Source of the DNA: JBHYDC01 sp051861205
GTDB lineage: Bacteria; Pseudomonadota; Alphaproteobacteria; Rhizobiales; Pleomorphomonadaceae
NCBI GenBank assembly: GCA_051861205.1
Contig: JBHYDC010000007.1
Span: forward strand, 62,001-126,000
Length of the DNA stretch: 64,000 bases
Reading direction: 5' to 3'
Part shown: in pieces, positions 25,405-33,953 of the stretch
Numbering within the stretch: the first letter of the stretch is position 1
How the letters are laid out: each line of letters begins with the position of its first letter
The notes under the pieces: model-generated
What the model was told of the DNA's origin: nothing
Databases searched by the model: none
What the model saw: only the letters and a program-made list of their open reading frames with translations
Made by a program: the position numbers and the translations under genes

Positions 25405-26436
25405 TCAATTCACAGCTACGGGCTTTGAGCGCATTCGACGCACTGTTTCGCGCTCCGCCCGTTTGCAGCGCATCGGCGGAAGGCCCCGATCCATCAGGTC
25501 CATATCTTCCAGCACCATGTCGCCCATTTTCTTGAAGGCGCTGTCCAAGGCTCCAGCTCGGTGAGCGGACCGGATAAAACCAGCAAGACTGCGAATGGGA
25601 TTGTCTTGCGCCAACGGCTCATGGGGAAAAACGTCGCTGGCAGCAAGGATATGCCCAGAGCGGACCGCCGCCATCAGCGCCTCAAAATCCACGACATCGG
25701 CCCGGCTTAGCAAAATGAAAGCGGCTCCCGGCCGCATGACAGCAAAGGCGTCCGCACCCAGGAATCCACGGTTCTCGGTCGTGACCGAGGCGACTACGAA
25801 AACAAAGTCGCTGTTGCGAAGCACCGCGTCTAAACTGGCGGGGATCACGCCGGCGTCGACCAGCATCGAGGGTGGCAGCCACGGATCGTAAACCCGCACG
25901 CGCGCACGAAATCCTGACAGAACCCGGTTCAGCGCTCGTCCCAGATCTCCAAAGCCGACGATACCCACATCGGACCCACTGAGCAGACGCGCACGCCCAT
26001 TGCCCTCCCCGCCCCAAGCCTCGGTACCTTGCCGGAACGCCAGATCCGCATCGACAATGCCGCGCGCAAGATTGAGGGCCAGCGCCAAGCCCATCTCCGC
26101 GACTGGTTCAGCGAATACCGCTCCGGTCGTCACGACATGGATGCCGCGCTCAAACAGCGTTTCATAGGGCATGTTGTTGAGAAGATTGCTCTCGACATTG
26201 AGAACACACCGGAGCGAAGCCATTGCACTCAAGGTCTCAGCCGATATCGGCGGCTGTCCGATGATATAGCGCGCTCTCTCCAAGATCGCGGACGGCAATC
26301 CCGCAACCGCGCAGCCCGCAATCTCGACAAGCTCATAGCGTTCATGCAAAAGCCGGCGAGCATCCTCGGTGAAAATCAGGTCGAGCGATCTGGGCTCGGG
26401 AGAAGAAATCACCAGCGGCTTGTCTGATACATTCAT
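25405..26436 (-). CDS. D-isomer-specific 2-hydroxyacid dehydrogenase
   Basis: A 343-residue NAD-dependent dehydrogenase of the phosphoglycerate/lactate type. The Rossmann loop is SDVGIVGFGDLGRALNRVLS. The catalytic set is visible: Arg in ILLSRADVVDFEAL, Glu in DVFPHEPL, and His in FIRSAHRAGAL. The N-terminal half (LVEIAGCAVAGLPSAILERA) forms the substrate domain. The substrate cannot be told from these motifs. ATG 26436 (MNVSDKPLV) is preferred to the frame start 10 codons upstream. A 19-base inverted repeat lies about 175 bases upstream of this start. Confidence 0.82.
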   Translation of the reverse strand: MNVSDKPLVISSPEPRSLDLIFTEDARRLLHERYELVEIAGCAVAGLPSAILERARYIIGQPPISAETLSAMASLRCVLNVESNLLNNMPYETLFERGIHVVTTGAVFAEPVAEMGLALALNLARGIVDADLAFRQGTEAWGGEGNGRARLLSGSDVGIVGFGDLGRALNRVLSGFRARVRVYDPWLPPSMLVDAGVIPASLDAVLRNSDFVFVVASVTTENRGFLGADAFAVMRPGAAFILLSRADVVDFEALMAAVRSGHILAASDVFPHEPLAQDNPIRSLAGFIRSAHRAGALDSAFKKMGDMVLEDMDLMDRGLPPMRCKRAERETVRRMRSKPVAVN

Positions 26437-26610
26437 CTCGCATACTCCCACCCTGATACTGGGCAAGCCTATTCCTGAAGTCCTGGAAAAAGCTCAAGAA
26501 ATTCAAGGCGACTTCGAGCAGCCAGGGCTTGCGAATTATAGGCCAGATATCGCCGATCCAAGCACGAAAATGCGCAGAATAGAGAGGCAGGTCGAGCCCG
26601 AGCCGAAGCG

Positions 26611-26659
26611 CGCTCAAGCTTTTAAGATGCGTATCGCATACATCTTAAAAGCTTGAGCG
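26611..26659. repeat. Perfect 19-base inverted repeat
   Basis: Left arm CGCTCAAGCTTTTAAGATG (26611-26629) and its exact complement CATCTTAAAAGCTTGAGCG (26641-26659) enclose 11 bases. The centre offers a second short pairing (ATGCG-TAT-CGCAT). It lies 8 bases after the gapR stop codon, so it may be gapR's terminator, although no T run follows. It may equally be a regulatory palindrome for the dehydrogenase downstream. Confidence 0.7.
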
Positions 26660-26666
26660 GCCGCAC

Positions 26667-26921
26667 TTAGATCATCCCGAGCGCGCTTTTATAAAGCTCA
26701 AGAATCGCTTCTTCTTCTTCCCGCTCATGCGGTTCCTTGGAACGCAGGCGCACGATCGAGCGAATCGCCTTGGTGTCGTAGCCTCGGCCCTTGGCTTCAG
26801 CGAAAACTTCCTTCACGTCGTCAGCGATTGCCTTCTTTTCTTCTTCGAGCCGTTCAATTCGCTCGATGAACTGCTTCAGCTCTTCGGCGGCAACGCCGGT
26901 TTCGGCAACCTCGGCAACCAT
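26667..26921 (-). CDS. gapR: GapR-family (DUF2312) nucleoid-associated protein
   Basis: An 84-residue protein that matches the DUF2312/GapR family along its whole length: ELKQFIERIERLEEEKKAIA, then DDVKEVFAEAKGRGYDTKAI and RSIVRLRSKEPHEREEEEAI. In Caulobacter GapR is an essential protein that clamps overtwisted, AT-rich DNA ahead of polymerases and assists topoisomerases. The family forms tetramers of long helices. The start ATG at 26921 matches family starts. Its surroundings (N-formylglutamate amidohydrolase, DUF1036, pyruvate kinase) recur in related alphaproteobacteria; the DUF1244 gene often seen nearby is absent here. Confidence 0.88.
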   Translation of the reverse strand: MVAEVAETGVAAEELKQFIERIERLEEEKKAIADDVKEVFAEAKGRGYDTKAIRSIVRLRSKEPHEREEEEAILELYKSALGMI

Positions 26922-27000
26922 GTTTCACCCGCTGTCCCTTTGAATCCGGCGGGCATCAACGCTCAAGCCACCTGCCTCGTCAACCCGATTCGGGGCAGGA

Positions 27001-27816
27001 TCATGTTCCTCCCCACGGTTCCACAGGCCCGGTGCGCGATGGATACCACACCTGCCGATGCACCTCCGGCCGCGCGAGAATTGGCTGAAGGAGCGCCCAA
27101 AGTCTCTCGCCCCAGGCGTCGGCGTCCTTGTCGTGGCCGATCAGATCCTGACGAACCTCGATCAGAACATGAGCGAGCCCGCGCCGGACAGCGTGGCGAT
27201 ACAAGGTGTCGTTCTTCAGTGCGCCGTCATAGGGCTCATTGTCACCAACCGTGAGGTCGCCGGGCAGGTTAAGCGCCAGGATCAGGGGCTCGGCGATTCT
27301 GTCGTCTTTATCCCATAAGACGGCCACCTCCCAAGGGCGCGGCACACCACGCCAGAACGGGGTGAACGAATGCAGCGAAACGACAGCGGGTACGGTGCCG
27401 GCCGCGATCATCGCGTCGAGGGTCTGGGCGATCGCATCGTGATAAGGGCGGTGAAAGCCTGCAATCCGGCGCCCGCGCTCGTCGGCATCGACGACGGCAT
27501 TGCCGGGCACGATCGCCCCGTCCGACAAGCGCATCACCAGCGTCGGGTCGTCCTCTCCCCGGTTCGGATCGATGAGAAGCCGCGAGTAGCACGTCGCCAG
27601 CATCGGGGCGCCCGAAAGGGCGGCGAGCCTGCGTGTCACGCGCGCCGCCCCGATGTCATAGGCGATGTGTCGCTGAAATTGCGCCGCCTCCAGCCCCAGG
27701 TTGCCATACTCGGGCGGAACCCGGTTGGTGGCGTGATCACAGAGGAAGAGAACGCCGACTGCGGGCGATCCGGGGACGAGTTCGTAGGGAGGGTGAGAAA
27801 GGCTCTGGTCAGACAT
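27001..27816 (-). CDS. N-formylglutamate amidohydrolase family protein
   Basis: A 271-residue protein of the HutG/N-formylglutamate deformylase family, zinc hydrolases that release formate and glutamate from N-formylglutamate. Family marks include VLFLCDHATNRVPPEYGNLG, AYDIGAARVTRRLAALSGAP, CYSRLLIDPNRGEDDPTLV and VVSLHSFTPFW. Further marks are VGDNEPYDGALK and HVLIEVRQDLIG. No histidine utilisation genes lie nearby, and family members of this group in Hyphomicrobiales usually sit beside DUF2312 and DUF1036 genes, so the physiological substrate may differ from the histidine pathway intermediate. Confidence 0.87.
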   Translation of the reverse strand: MSDQSLSHPPYELVPGSPAVGVLFLCDHATNRVPPEYGNLGLEAAQFQRHIAYDIGAARVTRRLAALSGAPMLATCYSRLLIDPNRGEDDPTLVMRLSDGAIVPGNAVVDADERGRRIAGFHRPYHDAIAQTLDAMIAAGTVPAVVSLHSFTPFWRGVPRPWEVAVLWDKDDRIAEPLILALNLPGDLTVGDNEPYDGALKNDTLYRHAVRRGLAHVLIEVRQDLIGHDKDADAWGERLWALLQPILARPEVHRQVWYPSRTGPVEPWGGT

Positions 27817-27924
27817 GTCTTGGAAAGGATAAATGCACGGCTAGGGACTTGAAAGAGTGTTTCACCGCGCGCACCATCCTTTGGTCAATCGAGTGCATGC
27901 CGGCCCGCCCCGCCCATTCTCTCC

Positions 27925-28851
27925 ATGGCCTTGGTCATGGACTTGAAGATGAAGATGTCTGTTTCGCAAAGCGTACCGGCCACCGCCGCTTCCACCCGTT
28001 CCGTCGCCGCCGTTGCCGCTCTCCTCGGCGGGGCGCTTGCCATGGGCGTATCGCCGATCTTCGTGCGGGTCGCCGATGTCGGCCCCTATGCCAGCGCCTT
28101 TTGGCGCGTCGGGCTGGCGATTCCCTTGCTGGCGATCTGGGCGCTTTCGGAGGGCGGTCCGTCCGTCATCATAAAAGCGTTCAAGAACCCCGTGGTCTGG
28201 GTCGCCGGCCTTATCTTTTCCTTCGATCTATTCTTTTGGCATCTCGCCATCATGAACACGACGGTGGCCAATGCCACCTTCCTGGCCACCATGGCCCCGC
28301 TCTGGGTCGTGCTTGGGTCGTGGGCGTTGATCGGCGAGCGTGTCGAACGGCAGGTGATCGTCGGCCTCGTTCTCTGCATCGCTGGCGGCGGCGTTCTTCT
28401 CGGCGGGTCCTACAGCCTCGCGCCGGAACGGCTCATCGGCGATTTATTCGGCGTTCTCACCTCGATCTTTTTTGGGCTTTATTTCCTGGCCATCCGGGTT
28501 GCACGCCGCACTGTCCCGTCGGGCACCATCACGTTTGCATCCACCATCATTACCGCTGCGTGCCTTTTGTGCGTCGCCCTTGTGATGGAGCCAACGATCC
28601 TGCCGTCCAGCCTCGGCGGCATCGCAGCGCTAGCAGGCCTCGCCTTTATCAGCCACGCCGGCGGCCAAGGGCTGCTTGCGTTCGCACTCGGGCACCTCTC
28701 GGCCGCCTTTTCGTCGCTCGTGATCTTCCTGGAGGCGATTGCGGCGGCCATCGTCGCTTGGGTCATTCTGGGAGAAGCACTTGGCATCGAGCAAGTCGTC
28801 GGTGGCCTGTTGATATTGGCGGGCATCTTTGTCGCGAGGCCTAGAACATGA
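27925..28851 (+). CDS. EamA/DMT-family transporter
   Basis: A 308-residue membrane protein with two EamA repeats, about ten hydrophobic segments. The first includes GGALAMGVSPIFVRVADVGP and the second FGLYFLAIRVARRTVPSGTI. Conserved elements are FWRVGLAIPLLAIWAL, TMAPLWVVLGSWALIGERV and SSLVIFLEAIAAAIVAWVIL ending in GEALGIEQVVGGLLILAGI. DMT proteins export amino acids, nucleobases and other metabolites; the substrate is unknown. Several ATGs near the start (27925, 27936, 27948, 27954) are possible and the Shine-Dalgarno does not decide. It is transcribed alone, divergent from the amidohydrolase. Confidence 0.82.
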   Translation: MALVMDLKMKMSVSQSVPATAASTRSVAAVAALLGGALAMGVSPIFVRVADVGPYASAFWRVGLAIPLLAIWALSEGGPSVIIKAFKNPVVWVAGLIFSFDLFFWHLAIMNTTVANATFLATMAPLWVVLGSWALIGERVERQVIVGLVLCIAGGGVLLGGSYSLAPERLIGDLFGVLTSIFFGLYFLAIRVARRTVPSGTITFASTIITAACLLCVALVMEPTILPSSLGGIAALAGLAFISHAGGQGLLAFALGHLSAAFSSLVIFLEAIAAAIVAWVILGEALGIEQVVGGLLILAGIFVARPRT

Positions 28852-29026
28852 GCGACCTTACGCGTAGCCGCACCCTGATCGCCGTGAGGTCTGATGGGCA
28901 GGTCAACGCCTCCATACGTGTGAGACCTGCGTTAATCGCATGTCGAAAACCTGATTTGGCAAACGCCATGCATTCTACGCCGTTGACTTGGCGCCGTCGC
29001 TCACGCAATAACGCGAGCGTTCGCCA

Positions 29027-29533
29027 ATGAGACTGGGGTTGCTTTCGTTGGGGATGGCGCATCGGCCGGCACGGATCCTGCCGCGGCTTCATACTGTTGG
29101 GGAGTTTGCCGGGTCGGTTCTCGGCATGGGGTTACTGGGGCTTCTTCTATCGGCGACACCGGCGCTTGCCGACCTTCGCCTTTGTAACAAGACCGAGAGC
29201 ACGGTCTCTGTGGCAATCGGCTACAAAGTCGGCAACGTATGGCAGAGCGAGGGCTGGTGGAATATCGGCGGTTCAAAGTGCGGCACACTGATCACCGGCG
29301 TGCTAAAGTCTCGTTACTACTATATCTATGCAGTAGATTCGGCTCGTGGCGGCGAATGGAGCGGCAAGTTCTTCTTGTGCACGAGACGTAAGATGTTCAC
29401 GATCGCGGAAATTGGAGACTGCGTTTCGAGGGGATACGAGCGCACCGGTTTCTTCGAGGTCGATACGGCGGAACAGCGAAGCTGGACAATTCATCTCTAC
29501 CAGCCGACGCAAAAGGGGAACGGGGCGAAATGA
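29027..29533 (+). CDS. DUF1036 membrane-targeted or secreted protein
   Basis: A 168-residue protein with an N-terminal hydrophobic segment (GSVLGMGLLGLLLSATPALA) that should act as a signal peptide, then the DUF1036 domain: ADLRLCNKTESTVSVAIGYK, EGWWNIGGSKCGTLITG, YYYIYAVDSARGGEWSG, FFLCTRRKMFTIAEIGDC. The four or so conserved cysteines suggest disulfides in the periplasm. Function is unknown. The end overlaps pyruvate kinase by 4 bases (ATGA), an arrangement that recurs in Hyphomicrobiales. The leader before the signal is unusually long (about 30 residues), so the true start could lie inside. Confidence 0.83.
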   Translation: MRLGLLSLGMAHRPARILPRLHTVGEFAGSVLGMGLLGLLLSATPALADLRLCNKTESTVSVAIGYKVGNVWQSEGWWNIGGSKCGTLITGVLKSRYYYIYAVDSARGGEWSGKFFLCTRRKMFTIAEIGDCVSRGYERTGFFEVDTAEQRSWTIHLYQPTQKGNGAK

Positions 29534-30966
29534 AACGTAACCGCAAGGTCAAGATCCTCGCGACACTTGGCCCCTCCTCCTCGGATCAGCCGACGATAGC
29601 CCGGCTGCATAAGGCCGGTGCGGACATATTCCGCATCAACATGAGCCACACATCTCACGATAAGCTGCGCGAGCTCGTCAGCAAGATCCGGGCGGTGGAG
29701 GTCGACCACGGCCGGCCGATCGGGATTCTGGCCGACCTTCAGGGCCCCAAGCTGCGCGTCGGCACCTTCGAGAACGGCCCGCAGGTTCTTGAGATCGGCC
29801 AGACCTTCAGTCTCTATCGCGAGAAGAAGCCCGGCAGCCTCGCGGGCGTTCACCTGCCCCATCCTGAAATCATGGATGCGCTGGAACCCGGTCACCGCCT
29901 CTTGATCGACGACGGTAAGCTGCGCCTTCGCGTGCTGACCAACGACAAGTCGGTCGCCGTGACCGAGGTGGAAGTTGGCGGCAAGGTGTCCGATCGCAAG
30001 GGCGTGAGCTTGCCCGATACGCTGCTCACCTCCGGCGCCATGACGGAAAAGGATCACGCCGACCTCTTGGCGGCCCTCGATGCCGACGTCGATTGGATCG
30101 CGCTCTCCTTCGTGCAGCGCCCCGAAGACGTCGCCGAAGCGCGCAAGATCGTGCGCGGCAAGTGCGGGATCATGTCGAAGATCGAAAAGCCTCAGGCCGT
30201 CGAACGGCTGGATGAGATCCTCGAACTCTCCGACGCGCTGATGGTCGCTCGTGGCGATCTCGGCGTGGAAATGCCGCTCGAACAGGTTCCCGGCATCCAG
30301 AAGCGCATTACCCGCATGGCCCGCCGCGCCGGCAAGCCCGTGGTGGTCGCAACCCAAATGCTGGAATCGATGATCCAGTCGCCCGTGCCGACCCGCGCCG
30401 AAGTGTCTGACGTCGCGACCGCCGTGTTCGAAGGTGCGGACGCTGTCATGCTGTCGGCCGAATCGGCGGCCGGCGCCTATCCCGTTGAATCGGTGGCGAC
30501 CATGAACCGGGTCGCCGAAGAGGTCGAAGGTAACGAGTATTATCTTTCGATCATCAACGCCCAGCGCCCGGATCCGCAGCAGACCGGTGCCGACGTGATC
30601 TCCTCCGCCGCGCGCCAGATTGCCGAAACGCTCGGGCTCGCTGCCATCGTCTGCTTCACGTCATCGGGCGCCACCGGCATACGCGCATCGCGCGAGCGCC
30701 CGATCACCCCGATCATCGCACTGTCGCCGAACCGTGCCATGGCCCGCCGCCTTGCCGTTGTCTGGGGCCTTCATTGCGTCGTCAGCGAGGACGCCCACAG
30801 CCTGGAAGACCTCGTCGACCGCTCCTGCCGCATCGCCTACGAGGAGGGCTTCGGCCGCCCTGGCCAGCGCGTGATCATCACGGCCGGCGTTCCCTTCGGC
30901 ACACCCGGCGCCACCAATCTCCTGCGCATCGCCTTCATCGGCGCGGACGGCCAGACGGGCGTCTGA
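29530..30966 (+). CDS. pyk: Pyruvate kinase
   Basis: A 478-residue glycolytic enzyme converting phosphoenolpyruvate and ADP to pyruvate and ATP. Visible are KILATLGPSSSDQPTIARLH, FRINMSHTSHDKL, LADLQGPKLRVGTF, the catalytic lysine region IMSKIEKPQAVERLDEI, DALMVARGDLGVEMPLEQVP (metal and substrate), VVATQMLESMIQSPVPTRAE, and the C-terminal allosteric domain (CFTSSGATGIRASRERP). The ATG overlaps the DUF1036 gene by 4 bases. Length and motifs are normal. Confidence 0.96.
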   Translation: MKRNRKVKILATLGPSSSDQPTIARLHKAGADIFRINMSHTSHDKLRELVSKIRAVEVDHGRPIGILADLQGPKLRVGTFENGPQVLEIGQTFSLYREKKPGSLAGVHLPHPEIMDALEPGHRLLIDDGKLRLRVLTNDKSVAVTEVEVGGKVSDRKGVSLPDTLLTSGAMTEKDHADLLAALDADVDWIALSFVQRPEDVAEARKIVRGKCGIMSKIEKPQAVERLDEILELSDALMVARGDLGVEMPLEQVPGIQKRITRMARRAGKPVVVATQMLESMIQSPVPTRAEVSDVATAVFEGADAVMLSAESAAGAYPVESVATMNRVAEEVEGNEYYLSIINAQRPDPQQTGADVISSAARQIAETLGLAAIVCFTSSGATGIRASRERPITPIIALSPNRAMARRLAVVWGLHCVVSEDAHSLEDLVDRSCRIAYEEGFGRPGQRVIITAGVPFGTPGATNLLRIAFIGADGQTGV

Positions 30967-31033
30967 CAGGCGCTTGGCTGCGAAACTCGATCGGCGGCGG
31001 TCACCGGTAGCCCGGATTGGTCGTCAGCGATGG

Positions 31034-31987
31034 CTATGCCATAGCCCGCTCTGTAACCTGTTCGACCGCAGCAGCCACGATATCAGGGCGTACATGATGC
31101 GGCATATGGCCGATGCCGGGCAGAGCGATGAGTTCAGCTCCTTCGATATCGCGCTTCAGCCCCTCCGAATGAAGATGCGGCCACACCACGCTGTCCGCAT
31201 CTCCCGTTACGATCACCGTTGGCGCGGTGATCTCACGGTAGCGGGGCTGCATCTGGATCACATTGTCCTTGAGGTTCGCCACGTCGCGCGCGTTGGCGAG
31301 AAAATTTCCCGGCCTCAGCACCAGCGGCACGCGGGCGGCTTGCCGATAATCAGGCGGCATCGGATCCGGCGCAAAGACGCCGCGCATCACCGGATCCAGG
31401 ATCAGAGCGGCGACGGGAAAGACCAGCGTCCACGCGAACAGACGGCCGATCAGTGGCAGGGTCGAAACCGTGTAGTACCAAGTGATACCACCCGGCCAGG
31501 TGTGAGTGGCCGGCGCCACGAACACCAGCCCCGCAACACGGCTGGGATGGGTCACGGCCAGCGCCGCCGCCACCGATCCGCCGAGCGAATGAGCAACGAT
31601 CACAGCCCGCTCAATCGCGAGTGCGTCCATCAGCCCTGCGATCAGCTTGGCCTGCACAGCGGGTGCGGATGTGTCCGCCCCGCCCCCTGCTCTGCCTGAA
31701 TGGCCGTGACCCGGCCGATCCAGCCAAACGACCCGCCGTCCACCAAATGCGAACCGCAGAGCCGACCGCGCGCCTTCAAGGCTTGCGCTCGCTCCATGAA
31801 TAAACACGATCGGCGGCAGCCCGGATGGCTCGCCTTCGTCGATGTAATGGAGGCGAAGGCCATCGATCACGGCGAACCGACCCGTAGGCGGATATCGGCG
31901 GGCGACCACGAATGAGCCGACGGCTGTCACGACAAAACACATGACAGCGATCGCCAGGACGACCGCGATCGCGGCACCGACGATCAT
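31034..31987 (-). CDS. Alpha/beta hydrolase, membrane-anchored
   Basis: A 317-residue protein with an N-terminal membrane segment (IVGAAIAVVLAIAVMCFVVT) followed by an alpha/beta-hydrolase fold. The oxyanion region is PPIVFIHGASASLEGARSA, the nucleophile elbow VIVAHSLGGSVAAALA (Ser in S-L-G), the acid VIVTGDADSVVWP, and the His GIGHMPHHVRP. LDRPGHGHSGR is also typical. The reaction is not known. ATG 31987 starts just before the membrane segment and lies 22 bases after the TPR gene stop codon, so the two are probably co-transcribed. It converges with pyk. Confidence 0.85.
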   Translation of the reverse strand: MIVGAAIAVVLAIAVMCFVVTAVGSFVVARRYPPTGRFAVIDGLRLHYIDEGEPSGLPPIVFIHGASASLEGARSALRFAFGGRRVVWLDRPGHGHSGRAGGGADTSAPAVQAKLIAGLMDALAIERAVIVAHSLGGSVAAALAVTHPSRVAGLVFVAPATHTWPGGITWYYTVSTLPLIGRLFAWTLVFPVAALILDPVMRGVFAPDPMPPDYRQAARVPLVLRPGNFLANARDVANLKDNVIQMQPRYREITAPTVIVTGDADSVVWPHLHSEGLKRDIEGAELIALPGIGHMPHHVRPDIVAAAVEQVTERAMA

Positions 31988-32009
31988 CACGACGGAGCGC
32001 CCCTGCGGA

Positions 32010-32630
32010 TCAAATCGGACTGCCTTGTTCGGTCTTCTCGATCTTTTCCAGCGCTTCGCGCGCCGAGTTGAGTTGCGGATTGATGGCAAGTGCTTTGCGG
32101 AAAATCTGCCCGGCACGCACGCTGTCGCCCATTTCCGTCAAGATAGCTCCAAGACCGGTCAGGGCACCGAAATGACGGGGCTCCAGCGCCAGCGTCGTCT
32201 GGATATCGGCAAGCGAGCGCTGATAATCGTCGGTGAGATAATACACCGTGGCGCGCCGGTTGTAGCCCTCGGCGAAATCCGGCTTCATTACGGTAACTTG
32301 GTCGAGGAGGTCGAGCGCCCGCGTGAAGTTCTTGGACCCGATCGCCTGCTCGGCCCAGCCCATGAAAAGGTCGACCGTCGCGCTTCCCGATTGATTCCAG
32401 CGCGCCAGAATTCTCTGCTCGGTCGGATGCGCCTCGGCGGGCGTTTTCGCTGATGCGAGCTTCAGGAACAGCGCGTCTATTTCAGACTTTTCCGCCGGTA
32501 CCGCCGGCCGCACGGCTCGCTCACCGCCCTTTGGCGGCGAAGGCCTGCCCGGCGCAAGCAGATTTTCCTCGGCGAGCGCGGCGCCGGCAAGAATCGTGGA
32601 GGCCACGAGAAGGGTCATCAAATGGATCAT
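32010..32630 (-). CDS. Secreted TPR-repeat protein
   Basis: A 206-residue protein with a signal peptide (HLMTLLVASTILAGAALAEE) and three to four TPR units near the C-terminus: SKNFTRALDLLDQVTVMKPD, AEGYNRRATVYYLTDDYQRS, FGALTGLGAILTEMGDSVRA. It is a periplasmic scaffold-like protein of unknown partner. The ATG at 32630 lies inside a 9-base inverted repeat (32629-32655); a second ATG four codons further is an alternative. It is upstream of and close to the alpha/beta hydrolase. Confidence 0.78.
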   Translation of the reverse strand: MIHLMTLLVASTILAGAALAEENLLAPGRPSPPKGGERAVRPAVPAEKSEIDALFLKLASAKTPAEAHPTEQRILARWNQSGSATVDLFMGWAEQAIGSKNFTRALDLLDQVTVMKPDFAEGYNRRATVYYLTDDYQRSLADIQTTLALEPRHFGALTGLGAILTEMGDSVRAGQIFRKALAINPQLNSAREALEKIEKTEQGSPI

Positions 32631-32655
32631 GCCGGGAAGATAGTCCTCCCGGCAT
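32629..32655 (-). promoter_or_regulatory. Inverted repeat over the TPR gene start codon
   Basis: ATGCCGGGA (32629-32637) and TCCCGGCAT (32647-32655) are perfect 9-base arms with 9 bases between. In the minus-strand mRNA the hairpin would enclose the start codon region and the GGGAGG ribosome-binding candidate, so it could limit translation. Confidence 0.4.
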
Positions 32656-32750
32656 GTCACGTCGAGGTCATCGCAGAAAGAAGAACGGACAACCGCAACC
32701 AATCGTTCACCGGACGCTGAGTTCAGCGCCAAGGACAAACGATGGCAGGA

Positions 32751-32876
32751 TCAGCCCTGCCGCGCCTTGTAGCGCGGGTTCTTCTTATTGATGATGTAAA
32801 CGCGGCCCTTGCGGCGAACCAGACGGTTGTTCCGGTCGCGCCCGAGAAGCGAACGCAGGGAATTCTTGATCTTCAT
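32751..32876 (-). CDS. rpmJ: 50S ribosomal protein L36 (C-minus form)
   Basis: A 41-residue open frame reading MKIKNSLRSLLGRDRNNRLV, then RRKGRVYIINKKNPRYKARQG. This is the alphaproteobacterial L36: it ends in the KKNPRYKARQG motif and lacks the zinc-binding cysteines of the C-plus form. AGGAAC lies upstream of the ATG at 32876. It is a single gene on the minus strand, upstream of the TPR and hydrolase pair. Confidence 0.93.
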   Translation of the reverse strand: MKIKNSLRSLLGRDRNNRLVRRKGRVYIINKKNPRYKARQG

Positions 32877-33066
32877 CTCTGTTCCTCGTGGACCCGGTCG
32901 TTCCGCCCGCTAGGCGCGCCGGAGGCTGCGCCATGGTGGACGTCGCGAGGATTCGCTTTAAGTCGCAAGCAATCCGGGCGGGGCCAAAAGACCCTACCGC
33001 GAAGTTGGCCGGACCATACGGATGGCCCCCGCCCGTGTCAATCACGAGAACACCCTTTTGGGGCCC

Positions 33067-33894
33067 TCAGCGGGTCCAGTCCGGTGCATAATCCGGCGGA
33101 GATGTGAGCCGCCCGGTCGGCGCACCGATGCGGTCGATGGAATGCACCTCCTCGGACGTCAATTCGAAGGAGAACACGTCCAAGTTCTCGCGCATGCGCG
33201 CTTCGCTGGCCGCCTTCGGGATCGCGATCACACCCGGCTGCTGGATCAGCCAGCGCAGCGTGATCTGGGCGGGCGTACGCTTTTTCGTCTGGGCAAGCCC
33301 GAAGATCGTCGGCTCGTCGATCACCCTGCCTTTGGCAAGCGGTGAGTAAGCCGTCAGAGCCATTCGCTCGCCGCGTAGGAGTTCCAGCATCGGCCGCTGA
33401 TCGAGAAACGGATGATATTCGATCTGGTTGACCGCGAGACTGCCGCCCGCAACGGCCTGGGCTTGCCGAACCTGTTCGCGGTTGAAATTCGAGACCCCGA
33501 TCGCGCGCGCAAAGCCTTTCTCGCGCGCCTCCATCAGAAGCGTGACCGCTTCGCGAAGATCGGCCGGAAATCGCGGCCAGTGCAGGAGGAGAAGGTCCGC
33601 CTGATCGAGCCCAAGCTTGCACACGCTTTCCTCCACCGACGGCAGAAAGCGGGCGCGAGCGAAATTCGACGGCCAAACTTTCGTTGTCACAAAAAGCGAG
33701 TCACGCGGGAGACACGACGCGGCGATGGCCGCTCCCACATCGGCTTCGTTTCCGTAGACTTGCGCTGTATCGATATGATGATATCCAACGGCCAGTGCCG
33801 TTTCGACAATCTTGCGGCTGCTTTCGCCTTCGATCCTGAATGTCCCGAAGCCAAGCGCCGGGATCTTCGTGCCGTTCGCATCCACCTCGAACAT
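33067..33894 (-). CDS. Aldo/keto reductase
   Basis: A 275-residue NADPH-dependent reductase with the AKR tetrad visible: Asp42 and Tyr47 in HHIDTAQVYGNEADVG, Lys72 in FVTTKVWPSNF, and His105 in LLLLHWPRFP. GVSNFNREQVRQA, VNQIEYHPFLDQ and VIAIPKAASEARMRENLDVF (cofactor) follow. It is close to 2,5-diketo-gluconate reductase (DkgB)-like enzymes, but the substrate cannot be fixed. ATG 33894 has AGGAGA upstream; the frame is open over 100 codons further 5' without similarity. Confidence 0.9.
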   Translation of the reverse strand: MFEVDANGTKIPALGFGTFRIEGESSRKIVETALAVGYHHIDTAQVYGNEADVGAAIAASCLPRDSLFVTTKVWPSNFARARFLPSVEESVCKLGLDQADLLLLHWPRFPADLREAVTLLMEAREKGFARAIGVSNFNREQVRQAQAVAGGSLAVNQIEYHPFLDQRPMLELLRGERMALTAYSPLAKGRVIDEPTIFGLAQTKKRTPAQITLRWLIQQPGVIAIPKAASEARMRENLDVFSFELTSEEVHSIDRIGAPTGRLTSPPDYAPDWTR

Positions 33895-33953
33895 TGTCTG
33901 TCTCCTGAGCCGAACCCTTGAACCCTCGGGAACATGACGCCGAGCGGCCGGCA

